A DNA stretch of 64,000 bases from Dreissena polymorpha (GCF_020536995.1 NC_068355.1:4633764-4697763); one strand, 5' to 3'; shown: positions 12,501-27,500, counted from the stretch's first letter. The notes: generated by a model from the sequence alone, not told the origin. Translations and numbers: made by a program.

Positions 12501-15500
12501 CAATCTTCACAGGCTTATGTAGAACAACACCATGCACATGTATTAAGCCCAGTAGAGCCTCTGATAAGCCAGTGCAATCTTCACAGGCTTATGTAGAACA
12601 ACACCATGCACATGTAGTAAGCCCAGAGTGAGGCTCATATGTATTTCAGTAGGAAACCATGATTTCTAACTTTTATTAAATATCTGCCTTATGTTCCCAA
12701 CAAATAAGTTGTATCAATCGGTAAAATACAACTGCACAGAACTAATACCCCTATTATGCTACTCGCTAGTTTTCCAATTCCCAATCACCATACTAGAAGT
12801 ACTACTTTTAATGACGTCATTTTTAATGCAGAAAATTATAAGAGCATTCTTGGTTAATTATTAACGCTTAAACTCATTTTTTTTAACTTAAATGATTCAA
12901 AGTTGTATATAATAAATGGAATATTACGCAAGTCAATTGCTTCAAGTGTTTGTATCAGTCTCATGGCTTGCGCTATTTCGTATCACACTCGAGCCTCCGC
13001 CTCTCTAAGATACGTCATCACACAAGCCACTGGACTGATACAAACACATGGAACAATTGACTAGCATAATATTCCGTATGTTTTCACCAGTATATCCCAG
13101 TTCTCTTACCTGACGCTGATTTTGGGTTGATCAATCACTTCACCGTCACAATTCCAGACGCTGGTTCTCGATGTCTGACGTTTCAGCTTGACTTTCTTGC
13201 TTTGAGGGATGTTCTCCTCGCTTGATATACTGAGAAGATCCGAGTCCTCTGTGAGAGGCCGGAATGAAAACTCCTTGACTCGGTGCATCTGGATGAAGTC
13301 CAGATTTTTTCGCTGGAAGAACACCAAGTGGATTAAATTTTAACTCGACCTTATGTAGACATGGATGCCTTTATTGTAAAAAAAAAAGGCAACTGTCCAG
13401 ACTAAGAAAAAAATCAGGCAGGGTGAAATCTTCCCTGCAATATCATCAGTTTAACAGGTTTGTCTCAACTTAGGTACCATGAAATAGGGTACATACGTTT
13501 AAAAAAAATTCAAAAGCCTTTAAAAAAACACGAAAATGTTGACCAATGAACAAAAGACCAAAAAGGGTTGGTAAATATTTCATAAGGGTGAAGCATAACA
13601 ATGGAATGGGGGAGCCTACACATGTTCCCAGCTGCATAATAAGCATAAGCCTTACAGCATTAAGTAAGTATGAGCCAAGATAAATATTAAGCATGAGCCT
13701 CTTTACATCACACCCACCTCCTCTCCTTTGGCAGTCCTCAGCAGGAACTTAAGAAACTCAATCCTGGAGCACTGGGAGACCATGATTAGGTCCATACAGC
13801 CGTCCCCAAGGTGGCAGTACGGGGACATCCCAGGCGGACTGAGGTCGCAGCTGCAACTCATTGTCACACTATTCACAGCCACAAACTTGCCTATCACAGT
13901 GCGCCAGTTGGAGTCAGAGTAAGAGCCGGACAGGTCTGAACTCTGGGAGTTTGAGTGTTTCATGAAATCTGATTGCTCATCTGAAGGATATAAACTTGTT
14001 GATGCATATCAGTAAAATACTACAGTGTTTTCATTAAAAAACTTATTAAATTAAAATATTTGTGCTTAAGGTATAATATTATGCAAATATTTTACCAAAA
14101 TTGAAGGATAGATCGAAATAAATACAAATCAGAATTTATTCCAATTGACATTCTTCCGGCAGACAAACGGTTAATTTGAATATCTAAGATACCAGCATAC
14201 TTACTTCCTTAAAAACTTTTTAGAGCTATTGATTTGATTACACTTAATCACACTTGATTATACACCAGCACAGCGATGATGATACCTTACAAGACAGTCT
14301 AAGGAACAGCTTTATCCCTTTTGAGAATTTTTCTTACCTTGAAGTGGTTACCTTGATTTTAAGCCAGGTGATTGACCAGGTGATATTGAGCAGAGAAAAT
14401 GGAGGCTCACATCTAAGGATTGTTTTGTGACCTTGACCTCAGTTACTCATTTTAAATCTCATGTATTTTCTTATAAATCACAGAAAACCCAGAAATCAAT
14501 CTCGCCTGTGACAGTATTCCAGCAAGAACACAAGAACATTTACCCTGGCCTGTGACAGTATTCCAGCAAGAACACAAGAACACTTACCCTGGCCTGTGAC
14601 AGTATTCCAGCAAGAACACAAGAACACTTACCCTGGCCTGTGACAGTATTCCAGCAAGAACACAAGAACACTTACCCTGGCCTGTGACAGTATTCCAGCA
14701 AGAACACAAGAACACTTACCCTGGCCTGTGACAGTATTCCAGCAAGAACACAAGAACACTTACCCTGGCCTGTGACAGTATTCCAGCAAGAACACAATAA
14801 CACTTACCCTGGCCTGTGACAGTATTCCAGCAAGAACACAAGAACACTTACCCTGGCCTGTGACAGTATTCCAGCAAGAACACAAGAACACTTACCCTGG
14901 CCTGTGACAGTATTCCAGCAAGAACACAAGAACACTTACCCTGGCCTGTGACAGTTTTCCAGCAAGAACACAAGAACACTTACCCTGGCCTGTGACAGTA
15001 TTCCAGCAAGAACACAAGAACACTTACCCTGGCCTGTGACAGTTTTCCAGCAAGAACACAAGAACACTTACCCTGGCCTGTGACAGTATTCCAGCAAGAA
15101 CACAAGAACACTTACCCTGGCCTGTGACAGTATTCCAGTAAGAACACAAGAACACTTATCCTGGCCTGTGACAGTATTCCAGCAAGAACACAAGAACACT
15201 TACCCAGCTGTAGATCAGTGTCTCTGCCTGCAGAGATCTCAACCTTGGATGTGGATCTGGAATTGCTTTGGCCGGCCATGGAGCATATATCACACCTGGA
15301 ACAGGAATGGGGAATTACGGATAAAACAAGCAATTATTGAATTGATATCCCTGCACAAAATAAATTTTGGGACAGACAAACGGATGAACAGACTTACAGA
15401 CGGACAACGCCAATTCTATATCCCTCCACCTTTGGCAATGGATAACAAAGACTTCCACATGAAACTATTAACTGTAAAACAAGTAGCCATCCTAAGCAAT

Positions 15501-18500
15501 CTTTGGACTAGAGCTTGTCACAAATACCCCCCAATGCTGAAAGTTGTGTAGCAAAGAAAGTTAAACCACAGAGCCTTGGGGCAAAATGTTTACCTGAGTA
15601 CTGGAAGAGATGAATATCACACTGCTGAGACAGGTAAAATAATTAAGGTATCTGAATCACACTTCTGTAACTATAAGTGGCAAGGACAGGTTATATCATA
15701 TTAATGGCTACTATAATTTGATTGACATTACTGTAGAGCAATTTTAATTCCCAAGGAGGAATTTGTGTGGTCTCCCTTTAAATTTACCATTTCATTAATT
15801 TGAAAAGATAATAAATTGCTATGTGCTTAACACTCGAAAATAATTAACAAACATAATGTTAATTGACCTTTATGAATGATTTTAATTCATTTAAAATAAA
15901 TATTTCGTTAAATAAACTAGTGTTGCAATTCTCTGTGTTTTGGGTAAAGTTCAAAGTTGAAAGTGTATCAGTATAAGTAAATCAACACTTACCCTGAATA
16001 ACATTTGACTGCGTCTGTAGGGTGACTATCACTATTGGAGGACAATCTGTATTTGATCTCACCGTAGTAGGCATTGTTTGCTAGAAATGACTTGGTGCCT
16101 GCAACCATGAGAGAGATGTTTCCTAAGAGGCAGTATCTAACACACGATCACAACATTTAGAGATTAAAAGAAAAATAATAATGAGTTATGCTATCTGTGT
16201 CTTATGAATTAAGATATGTGAGGCAATAAACACATTTTAAATAATGTAAAAGCAAAACTACAAGAAGGAACAAGACTATTGCCAAGCAATATATGTCCCC
16301 TACTGGCTCCACCATTGTCAGAAATATTTTTTTATTTGTTGACATAGCAACCAGAATTTTTGACGTAGGAACACAATAAAATGACGTGCATAATGTCCAT
16401 ATCTATCCATGTTTCAAGTTTCATGAAAAAATATGAAGAACTTATAAAGTTATGGCAGGAAAGTGTGACAGACTCACAGACTGACGGACACACAGAGCGC
16501 AAACTGTAAATCCCCTCCGGTGAAACCGGTAGGGGACAATAATCTCCTATTTATTATCTACTCACTGGTGTTCTTACCTTGATTGTGATCATGTTGTGTT
16601 ATTGGACAGGGAAACAAATATATAAAGATGTTGTTACTTATCTAAAGTTTTCCTAGCTTACATTTATTTCATCTCTCATGATTACAGCAGTTCTCAGTGA
16701 ACTATTTCATTAAAACTTATGCCATTTAAGAATTAATTGAATTGTTTTCCATATAAAGGGGATTCAAACATGCATCAAGCTGACTGTAATCCACAGGTAG
16801 CAAACTACCATCAAAACCCTCCACAAAACTTTGGCAACTCAGGAATATCAGCCAGTGTTTTTTTTAACAAATTCAAGAATGGGGCCTTGGCTCTTTAAGT
16901 TGGGAAAAACACAAAAAATTGTCATTTTGACATTAAAATCGGAAAATTAGTGATGTATTTTATTTTTCCAACAATTTTAAAATTGAGAATTATCATGTTT
17001 CCAATATTATATTTACTATAGTTCAACTTATAAGATTCGAATAATGAAATCGACTAAATGTTGCATTTTATTTTCCAAAAATTTTTTTTTATTTTTTTTT
17101 AAACCTTCAATTGAGAATTTTAGGCATTCATTTGGGAAAAAATTCAACTTTTTGAGATTGGGAATGGGGCCAAATATCAGCCCAAATTGACCAAACAAAC
17201 CCACTGTCACCACAAAACTATGGCAACTTAGGACAATGGGCTCACCAGACCAGCTGTATCGACTTGGTCCCATCCAGCGTTTGTTATCACTGTCCTTCAG
17301 GAGATCCCCCATGTAGCCATACCCCAGCAAGGTGACACTGTACCGCACAAACTGGTCATTCACATTCACCGAGTTCACATCAATACCTATCTGGTCACCT
17401 GCAACCAAAGAATTAACAAGGGCTGTTTGTAAAACATGCATGCCCCCCATATGGGCTGTCCGTTGTAGTGGCAGCCATTGTGTGAATACGATTTTTGTCA
17501 CTGTGACCTTGACCTTTGACCTAGTGACCTGAAAATCAATAGGGGTCATCTGCGGGTCACGATCAATGTACCTATGAAGTGTCATGATCCTAGGCAAAAG
17601 CGTTCTTGAGTTATCATCCGAAAAACATTTTACTATTTCGGGTCACCGTGACCTTGACCTTTGACCTTGTGACCTCAAAATCAATAGGGGTCATCTGCAA
17701 GTCATGATCAATCTACCTATGAAGTTTCATGATCCTAGGCGTATGCGTTCTTGAGTTATCATCCGAAAACCATTTTACTATTTCGGGTTACCGTGACCTT
17801 TGACCTCGTGACCTCAAAATCAATAGGGGTCATCTGCGAGTCATGATCGATCTACCCATGAAGTATCATGATCCTAGGCGTATGCGTTCTTGAGTTATCA
17901 TCCGGAAACCATTTAACTATTACGGGTCACCGTGATCTTGACCTTTGACCTAGTGACCTCAAAATCAATAGGGGTTATCTGCAAGTCATGATCAATCTAC
18001 CCATGAAGTTTCATGATCTTAGGCGTATGCGTTCTTGAGTTATCATCCAAAAACCATTTTACTATTTCTGGTCACCGTGATCTTGACCTTTGACCTAGTG
18101 ACCTCAAAATCAATAGGGGTCATCTGCCAGTCATGATCAATGTACCTATGAAGTTTCATGATCCTAGGCCCAAGCGTTCTTGAGTTATCGTCTGACAACC
18201 ACCTGGTGGACAGACCGACCGACAGACCGACCGACAGACCGACATGAGCAAAGCAATATACCCCCTCTTCTTTGAAGGGGGGCATAAAAATGTAATTGAC
18301 ACTTAGAAACAATAAAATATAACTCAAGTTACTTGAGAATCTATTCAGGCTGAAGAAAGTTATGCTTCTGACATAAATCTAGTAAAAATGTCCTTAATTT
18401 GACTTTTCACCTTTATTTGAAACCTTGACCTTGGAACAAGAAACTTGATTTGTGTGCGACAGGCCACATCCATCACTATGCTGATCATAAATCACAAAGT

Positions 18501-21500
18501 ATAGGAAAATCTATCCATGCAGTTAACCCTTTTTCCCAATAAGAAGCAAAGTAACAAGAGCTGTCAGAGGACAGCGCGCTCGACTATTCCAGTGCTTGAC
18601 AGTATAACGTAAGCCATCATGGAGAGGGGGGGGGGGGGTATAATGTGGGTGTATGGTAATTTAATAGATGATCTTTCAAAAACAAAGGAAAAAACAAGAG
18701 CTGTCAGAGGACAGCGCGCTCGACTATTCGAATGCTTGACAGTATAACGTAAGCCATCATGGAGAGGGGGGGCGGCGGGGGGTATAATGTGGGTGTGTGA
18801 TCATTTAATAGGTGATCTTTCAAAAATAAGAAAACTTTATTTATTTTTTGTTTTTTTTTGGGATGGGGGGGTTGGGGGGATGGGGGGAGAGGGGTATAAT
18901 GTGGGTGTGTGATCATTTAATAGATGATCTTTCAAAAATAAGAAAAAAAAAATTGGGGGGGGGGGCTTGGGAGGGGGGGGGGGGGGGGGGGGGGGGTTCT
19001 GGGGGGGGCATTTGGTTTGGGTGGAGTGCACTGTGGTATGTTAGGTAAGTGTTGTTTTGTCAAACTTTAACATAGATTTGTCAATAATATGCATATTCTA
19101 AGTATAAAAGGGGCAATAATTCTGTCAAAATGCTTGATACAGTTGTCTGCTATTGCTAATAGGTTGGGGTCATGACGGTAAACAGATATGTAAAATATGA
19201 AAGCAATTTGTCAAGGGACACAGGAAATATTTGGGGTAGTACGCAAACTTTAACATAGATTAATCAATAATATGCATATTCTAAGTATAAAAGGGGCCAT
19301 AATTCTGTCAAAATGCTTGATACAGTTGTCTGCTCTTGTTTATAGGTTGGGTCCATGATGGTAAACAAGTATGCAAAATATGAAAGCAATATGTCAAGGG
19401 ACATTGGAAATATTTGGGGTAGTACGCAAACTTTAACATTTGCACGCAAACTGGAACGGCAATGCCGACGCCAGGGTGAGTGGGATAGCTCCACTATATA
19501 TACTTCATATATAATAGTCGAGCTAAAAAATATTTTTTTTGGGGGGGGGGGGGGGGGGTTCTGGGGGGGGGGGGGGCATGGGGGTGGTTTGGGTGGAGTG
19601 CATTGTGGTATGTCGGGAAAGTGTTGTTTTGTCAAAGTATGAATCAAATGTGATCATAGATAAAGAAGTTATGGCAATTTAAGCAAAAGGTTCAATTATC
19701 CAAGTATAAAAGGGGCCATAATTCTGTCAAAATGCTTGATACAGTTGTCTGCTCTTGTTTATAGATTGGTGTCATGTTGGTAAAGAAGTATGCAAAATAT
19801 AAAAGCAATATGGCAAAGGACATAGGAAATAATTGGGTGGTACACAGTCTGTAACATAGATTTTGTCAATAATATGCATATTCTAAGTATAAAAGGGGCA
19901 ATAATTCTGTCAAAATGCTTGATACAGTTGTCTGCTCTAGGGTTGGGTAATGACGGTAAACAGATATGTAAAATATGAAAGCAATATGTCAAGGGACACA
20001 GGAAATATTTGGGGTAGTACGCAAACTTTACATAGATTTATCATAATATGCATATTCTAAGTATAAAAGGGGCCATAATTCTGTCAAATGCTTGATACAG
20101 TTGTCTGCTCTTGTTTATAGGTTGGGTCCATGATGGTAAACAAGTATGCAAAATATGAAAGCAATATGTCAAGGGACATTGGAAATATTTGGGGTAGTAC
20201 GCAAACTTTAACATTTGCACGCTGACGCCCAACCGCCGGGATTAGTAGCATAGCTCCACTATATATATTCATATATCATAGTCGAGCTAAAAATGTGTTT
20301 TGCAACCAGTTACTCCGCAGGTTGTTCTGGTTTTATGCTGTTTGCTGCTCATAAGTACCGGTAACTAAGGGTTGTAAAAGAGCTTTTAAAACTTGAATTA
20401 GTACGAAAGGTCTTTAATTAAATAATTAAATGTAACTTTCTTAGGGACCACACATGTGTGAAAATACGTATCTAAGTGGGAAAGGGTTAAAACTACAGAC
20501 ATTTAACCTTTGACCTTGCAATGACCTTGACCTTGGGACCTGGTTCTTGCGCACGGCACTCAGTCTCATCATGCTGATCACTTATGCAAAGTTATTTCTA
20601 AATGCATCACTGCTGGACAAAGTTATACTTCAGACAAACTGTCAAGTGCACATATTCTCAATTTGACCTTTGACCTTGAATTATGACTTTAAGCCCTACA
20701 TTTCACCTCGTCATGATGATCACTTGTGGAAAGTAACAAAAAAAACAAAACAAATTCCATTCTGGACACAGAATAGATATTCTCTTGACAAAGTGCAACA
20801 TACACATTTCCTAAATTTGACTTTTGGCGTTAATTGGGACGTACACCTGAAAAAAAAGTTTCCCACTGCTTGGATGTTTCCATAATTAAGCCATTTTTTA
20901 ACTGATGTATAAACAACACCAAGTTACCAAGAATGATGTGCAGGGTGGAGGTGACTACATCACTGGTGCCTGTGGTGGTGTACACTATGGTGTTAGTGGA
21001 CCCTGAAATCATAAGTAGACACTTTACAACAGGTATATAGCTGTTTGGTAGCAATGAAAACTTGTAAGAATACCAATTGAAGTGTTTTTTAAATGTGCAA
21101 TACAACCAGAATATTTACAAATACATCATACATCCACAGTAGGCCTAATATACTTAAAGTAAATGTTGGTCCAAATGTTCGGCAATATGTTTTTATCATA
21201 AAATCAACAAAAATCTGTGGTTTAGAAAATTCTAACAACATCTGACTAATTTGTTGTGGCCTTATGGTTAAAAAGAAAGTTAACTCTGTCATTGATTTAC
21301 ACTCTTTGAGCCGGTTCGCTTTTTGGAAATAGGCCTTATGTCATATCTGAACAATGTAACTCTAGACTTGCCTCAGCATCCTATCCTCTGATGAGGAGTT
21401 TTAATGTCAGCTAATGAGACGATATCTTGCATGACTTAACCCTTTCCCCATCAAAAGCAAAGTGAAAATGGCTTTTGCAACCAGCAAAAAACCAGAACAG

Positions 21501-24500
21501 CCTGCGAGTAACTCACAGTGTGTTCAGGTTTTATGCTGTTTGCTGCTCATCAGTATGTAAGGTTTGGAGATTAAGCCTAAACAAGAGATGTGTTTGTCAG
21601 AAACACAATGCCCCTTTGTGCGTCGCTTTTTTTTTACCTTTGACCTTGAAGGATGACCTTGACCTTGACCTTTCACCACTCAAAATGTGCAGCTCCATGA
21701 GATACACATGCATGTCAAATATCAAGTTGCTATGTTCAATATTTCAAAAGTTATTGCAAAACTTTACTGTATTTAAGTTTTTAATTTTTTACCTTTGACC
21801 TTGAAGGATGACCTTGACCTTGACCTTTTACCATTCAAAATGTGCAGCTCCATGAGATACACATACATGCCAAATATCAAGTTGCTATGTTCAATATTTC
21901 AAAAGTTATTGCAAAACTTTATGATATTAAAGTTTAAATTTTTGACCTTTGACCTTGAAAGATGACCATGACAAAATGTGCAGCTCCATGAGATACACAT
22001 ACATGCCAAATATCAAGTTGCTATGTTCCATATTTCAAAAGTTATTGCAAAACTGTACTGTATTTAAGTTTTATATTTTTTACCATTGACCTTGAAGGAT
22101 GACCTTGACCTTTCACCACTCAAAATGTGCAGCTCCATGAGATACACATGCATGCCAAATATCAAGTTGCTATGTTCAATATTTCAAGAATTATTGCAAA
22201 ACTTTACTGTAATAAAGTTTTACATTTTTGACCTTTGACCTTGAAGGATGACCATGACCTTTCACAACTCAAAATGTGCAGCTCCATGAGATACACATAC
22301 ATGTCAAATATCACGTTGCTATGTTCAATATTTAAAAAGTTATTGCAAAACTTTATGATATTAAATTTTTAATTGTTTACCTTTGACCTTGAAGGATGAC
22401 CTTGACCTTTCGCCACTCAAAATGTGCAGCTCCATGAGATACACATGTATGCCAAATATCAAGTTGATATGTTCAATATTTCAAAAGTTATTGCAAAACT
22501 TTACTGTAACCTTAAAGTTTTGGGACAGAATGACAGACAGACAGGCCAAAAACAATATACCCCCGATCTATCAATCCGGGGGCACAAAAACTTGAAACTA
22601 GTAAGAAAGGTCTTTAATTACATTTTTAACTTTCTAGGTGACTACACATGCGTAAAAAATACTTATCTAAGTGGTAAAGGGTTAATATAGGACACAGTAG
22701 CTCCTGACCAGACTGTGCCATAGCTCATGCTGGTCTGAAGATATGCAGGCTGCATATGGCATAATACCCATTATTTCACATAAAGCAACTCTTGTGTATG
22801 GGAATTATAAGCTTAAGGCTTTCTCTTCAATAAAGCTGAAATAAATAGGTTAAGATAAAGGAAACTACCAACCTGCTGGAATGATTCCTATCCGGATATC
22901 TGGAGCCACCGGTTCAAACCGGTCCATCTCCTCGATGTGAAGATCATGTGCAGTGAAGGTCAATAGGCCATTGAGGACCTCTGAGAACATCCCATCCCCA
23001 CCCACACACACCAACCTGGAGAAGGCAAGTTAGATGGAGACACTTACATTTGAGCAGCACTTTGGGAAAACCAGGCTTAATGCATGTGCTTTAAGTGTTG
23101 TCCCAGATTAGCCTGTGCAAATTACACAGACTAATCTGGAACAACACGTTATGCCTAGACTGGAACTTTTGTTTAGAAGAGATTTCCTTAAAACGAAAAA
23201 TTCCATGACTGCGGAAAGTGTCGACCCTAATCTGGGATGAAATTGTACAAACATGCATTACGCCTAGTTTTCCTACAACGAGGCTTAAATACACAACTGT
23301 CTTACTTGTAGGCTAATGCTCTACCAACTCTTCACTACCAACTGACCTAACAGGACCCAAGTTACCCAACAGTGTTTTTCTATACTTATTGCATAGAGGT
23401 AATTAGAGTTTTGTAAATCACCGATACCTTTCGAACATTTTACCTTCCATTAAAGTTCAACACTTTTTTACCATGTATTGCATAGACAAAATGTTAAAAA
23501 ACAACAACTCTAGTTTGTTCTTACCTACATTGTTTAACAATAATACAAGGCAAGTGTTTTTTTAGTCAATTTCAATATATGTTAATTGCAATTTTCTTGC
23601 TTCAGAAAAATGAGTTTTTGCTCTCTGGAACTAACATCTCATAATTTATCATAGCTAGTACACACTAATCAGGTTATCATAGCTAGTACACACTAATCAG
23701 GTTATCATAGCTAGTACACACTGATCAGGTTATCATAGCTAGTACACACTAATCAGGTTATCCAAGCTTTATTATTGAGCCTCGTTCTGGAAAAATGGGA
23801 CTTAATGCGTAAAGTTGTGTGGTATATTAGTTTGTGTAGTCCAGACAGGCTAATCATGGACGACACTTTCTGCTCTAACTAGATTTTCCTTTAAAAAAGA
23901 CTTTTTTTAAACGAAAAATTCCATAACAGCAAGTTTTGTCACTGATTAGCCTATGCAAACTGCACATGCTTTTCTGGGATGACACTCAATGCACATGCAT
24001 TCAGCCAGTTTTCCCAGAACAAGGCTCAATTTCAGTTCTACAAGATGCATACCCATCAATGCGCTTGAGATCCAAGGAATTCTGGACCAGAAGATCTCGA
24101 GCATGGTTCTGGCGCTCCGTCTCTGAAATTGAACATTTACAACTTAGATATTTATTACACGTGTATAATAGATGTTTTAAGTTTTAAGCAACGTCCATTT
24201 CATTTTTATAGCAAATTTGATGATTCAAACCATGTATATAAACTGCAAGCATTTTATACAATTATACTATGTAATACAAAAACAACAATCATGACAAAAG
24301 TTTATATGCAAAACGTGTACATTTAAAAACATTCTAACTATAACGCCTTTAGGATTGTTTTTTGTTTATTAAAGTTGGATTTTTCGCAGTTCTCAACCGT
24401 ATTTTAGTCTCACCTCTTCACCTCCAGTTTACCAACTTGCACTTTTCCTGGGATAGCTGTGTTACCAGTACTGGGTGCACATTCTTATGCAAGTGACTGA

Positions 24501-27500
24501 CAACTGCCCTTCTTAAACCAGAGTATGTTGAGACAGACTATAGAAAGAATTTCATGATGACAAATCCTACAAAAGTTGTGAGGCCAGGCCATTGATCAAA
24601 CCAAACTCTGACTTGTAGACCAATGTTCTAGCCAGTCTGGTCACGTTTTTATCATAACAATACATTAATGCCTGTGCTTTCAATGCATAACAAATCTTTA
24701 AACAACATAAGATAATTAACTTCTTATTATTTTTCTATTTCATGAGTACCAATTATTGAAAACTTGAAAACGTTTTTTCATTACTGAATTTTCTCTTAAT
24801 ACAAGAACTGATACAGCTCTAACATGTTCATACAGTAAACATGACACTTACCAATATAGGTTACATGGATGTCAGCCAGTTCAAACAGTGGTAACACTTT
24901 GTCCCTGTAGAGTTTCACTGCCTTCTTCTTACCAGAAAACGGATTTACAAACACAACCAGTTTCTTGGGTCGACAAAATGCTGAAAAAAGTTAAGAACTA
25001 AATTAAGTAGTAATTTGACAATTCAAAACAATACATGATAGAAATATATGTTTTGTTCTTATTTTTAAACCAAAGACAATTAATTTTTAACAGTTCTTAA
25101 ATGATTGCATAATTATTTAGTTAATTGTTTTAAAGTGTCTACCATGCATTTTAGAGGCCTTTCAAAAGTGCATAAGTCATACAATGGCCTGTCAAAAAGT
25201 TCAAATGTTAGAACTTAAATTAAGTTCTTAATACTTCTGCTTTAACAGTGGATCCACTTTCCATACCTTCACTTTTAAGTGCCTCCTTTATAGCAGTGAT
25301 CCATTGGTGACAGAGGGAGCTATCCTTGCACTGGAACGAGACCTGCTTGCAGCGCCATCGGTGGTTGCCAGGGCGGGTTATAATTACAACCGAAAATCCA
25401 AGAGGGCCAATAGGCTGCATCTCAATGCAATACGGCACATTCTCGTCGACTTTTGCATTCTTACCAAAGGAGAGGGTTGAGGATTTGGCAGGAATTTTAA
25501 CGGCTTTCACTCCAACAACTTCACGTAAATCTAAGGAGGCTTCATGACCTGGTAAGGAAAGGTGTAGTTGAAAAGGATTTTTTTGTTAACCCTTTAACAC
25601 TTAGATACATGTACCTATTTAACCCTTTACCACTTAGATACATATTTTTACACATGTGTAGTCCCTAAGAAAGCTTAATTTTATGCAAGACCTTTCTTAA
25701 TATATAACAGTTTTAGAGGCTTCATTTCCAAACCTTAGATACTGTTGAGCAGCAAACAGCATAAAACCTGAACAGACTGCGAGTTACTCGCAGGCTGTTC
25801 TGGTTTTATGCTGTTTGCACATAGCCATTTCACTTTGCCTCTGAGCGGAAGTGTTATTTAACACATCATTGAGTGGCATTAAATCTGTTGCTACTTACTC
25901 ACTTTACAATGTTCTCTAAACAAGGGCATTCACATTCAGGAAAACCAGAAAAACAACAATCAATGCAATTTAAATAATGACTTCAACTATTCTGACCTTG
26001 AATTTATAACAACTATGAAGGAAAAGAAAACAAGTACTGAATACATGCAAAAGCATATACATACAATTGTTTTAAATAAGTTGAAGACTAGTATGTTGGG
26101 CCTAATATATAATGCAACCAGCCTGGATTAGTACCGTGGAGGACTTTAGGCAGTGACACTTTTGGGCCTCACATCCAAGGCCCCCATATATATATATTTA
26201 TACATATATACTAGTATACAGTCAAAACTGACCTAATGGCCACCTGAAAATAACGGTCACCTGCAGACAACGGTCAGTCTGGAAACTGGAAATCCCCCCC
26301 CCCGACTAAAAACACTCTATAGTACACTTGAAAATAACAGCCACCTGTCCATAACAGCCAACGGCCACTTTATTCAACTCCATAATTCATGTTTGACCTG
26401 AAATCAACGGTCACGCGTCAGTCATCTCGAGTCGCGAAAATTAAAAACACAGCACATCATTTGTCCGTCTATTTTGCAGTTAAAGCGTCTGATAGCGGTA
26501 ATTGCCTTTGATATTATAAAAGCGGCCGGCTTCGAGTAAACAAATAATAAAGTGTTGAGAAGGTTTCTTTTCAGGGGATAAATGTGGGGGTATCTTCAGA
26601 AGAAAATATGTCAGAGTTTGTGACACGTTTAAAGTAATTATCACTAATTAAATGACCGCTAATAAGTACGTTGTACTTACAACATTGAGTATCGATTTAA
26701 AAATAAAATTTTCGGATCATTCTTTAAAAGAGCTTTCTAGCGTACACAACATTTTTTAAAGCAATCGGAATAATAAATCACGGAATAACAATGAGTGGTT
26801 AACGTAAGTTCCTCGCATTAGAGGAGCAAGTCAATTGTTTGAAAATGTTTTAATCTGGAAAAAGTTTGCGTGTTATAGCAAGTGAGCTCTGTGTTGGACA
26901 TACGCAAGTGCAGAGTGTGCTTAAGCGTAAGCGAGAAATTATGGAGGAGTATGAATCAAATGGAAATGTGAGTTTGAAGCGTCCAAAATATGACACGGAA
27001 TACAGCGGGTTGAACGATTTGCTGTTTCAGTGGTTCACCGGGGCTACCGCTCGATACCCTTTGATAAATGTTTCTGGACCAATGATTCAAGAAAAAGCAA
27101 GGAAGTTCGCTGGTGAATTAGGTTTGAATGATTTTAAGGGCAGCAATGGTTGGCTGGAATCGTTCCTGAAACGCAAAAATATCGTATTTAAAACTCAAAG
27201 TGGGGAACGCGGTGAGGTTCAACTTGATACAGTTGATCAGTGGAAGGCCAAGATTGCTTCTCTGTGTCAAGGTTATGAGCCAAAGGACATTTTCAACATG
27301 GATGAAAGTGGCCTTTTCTACATGGACTCCACAAAGTCGACATTCTTCAAGAAGGGGGAAACTTTTGCTGGTGGAAAAGGGTCGAAACAAAGCATCACGA
27401 TCGCTGTTTGTGCATCCATGATTGGTTGGTAAAATTGTCTCACCATTATTATTGAATTTTCATTTTGATTGCATTAAACAGGTGATATTAACAATAACAA

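Noticed and set aside
14495-15203. CRISPR-like array
   Set aside because: Repeats are head-to-tail without unique spacers, in a eukaryotic intron.
17028-17597. 189-codon minus-strand open frame taken as a separate gene
   Set aside because: The meaningful part is CERK exon 7; the rest reads through both introns and a tandem-core repeat.
18950-19010. Poly-G tract as a telomere- or satellite-like feature
   Set aside because: It is a low-complexity tract within mobile elements, with no ordered repeat unit.
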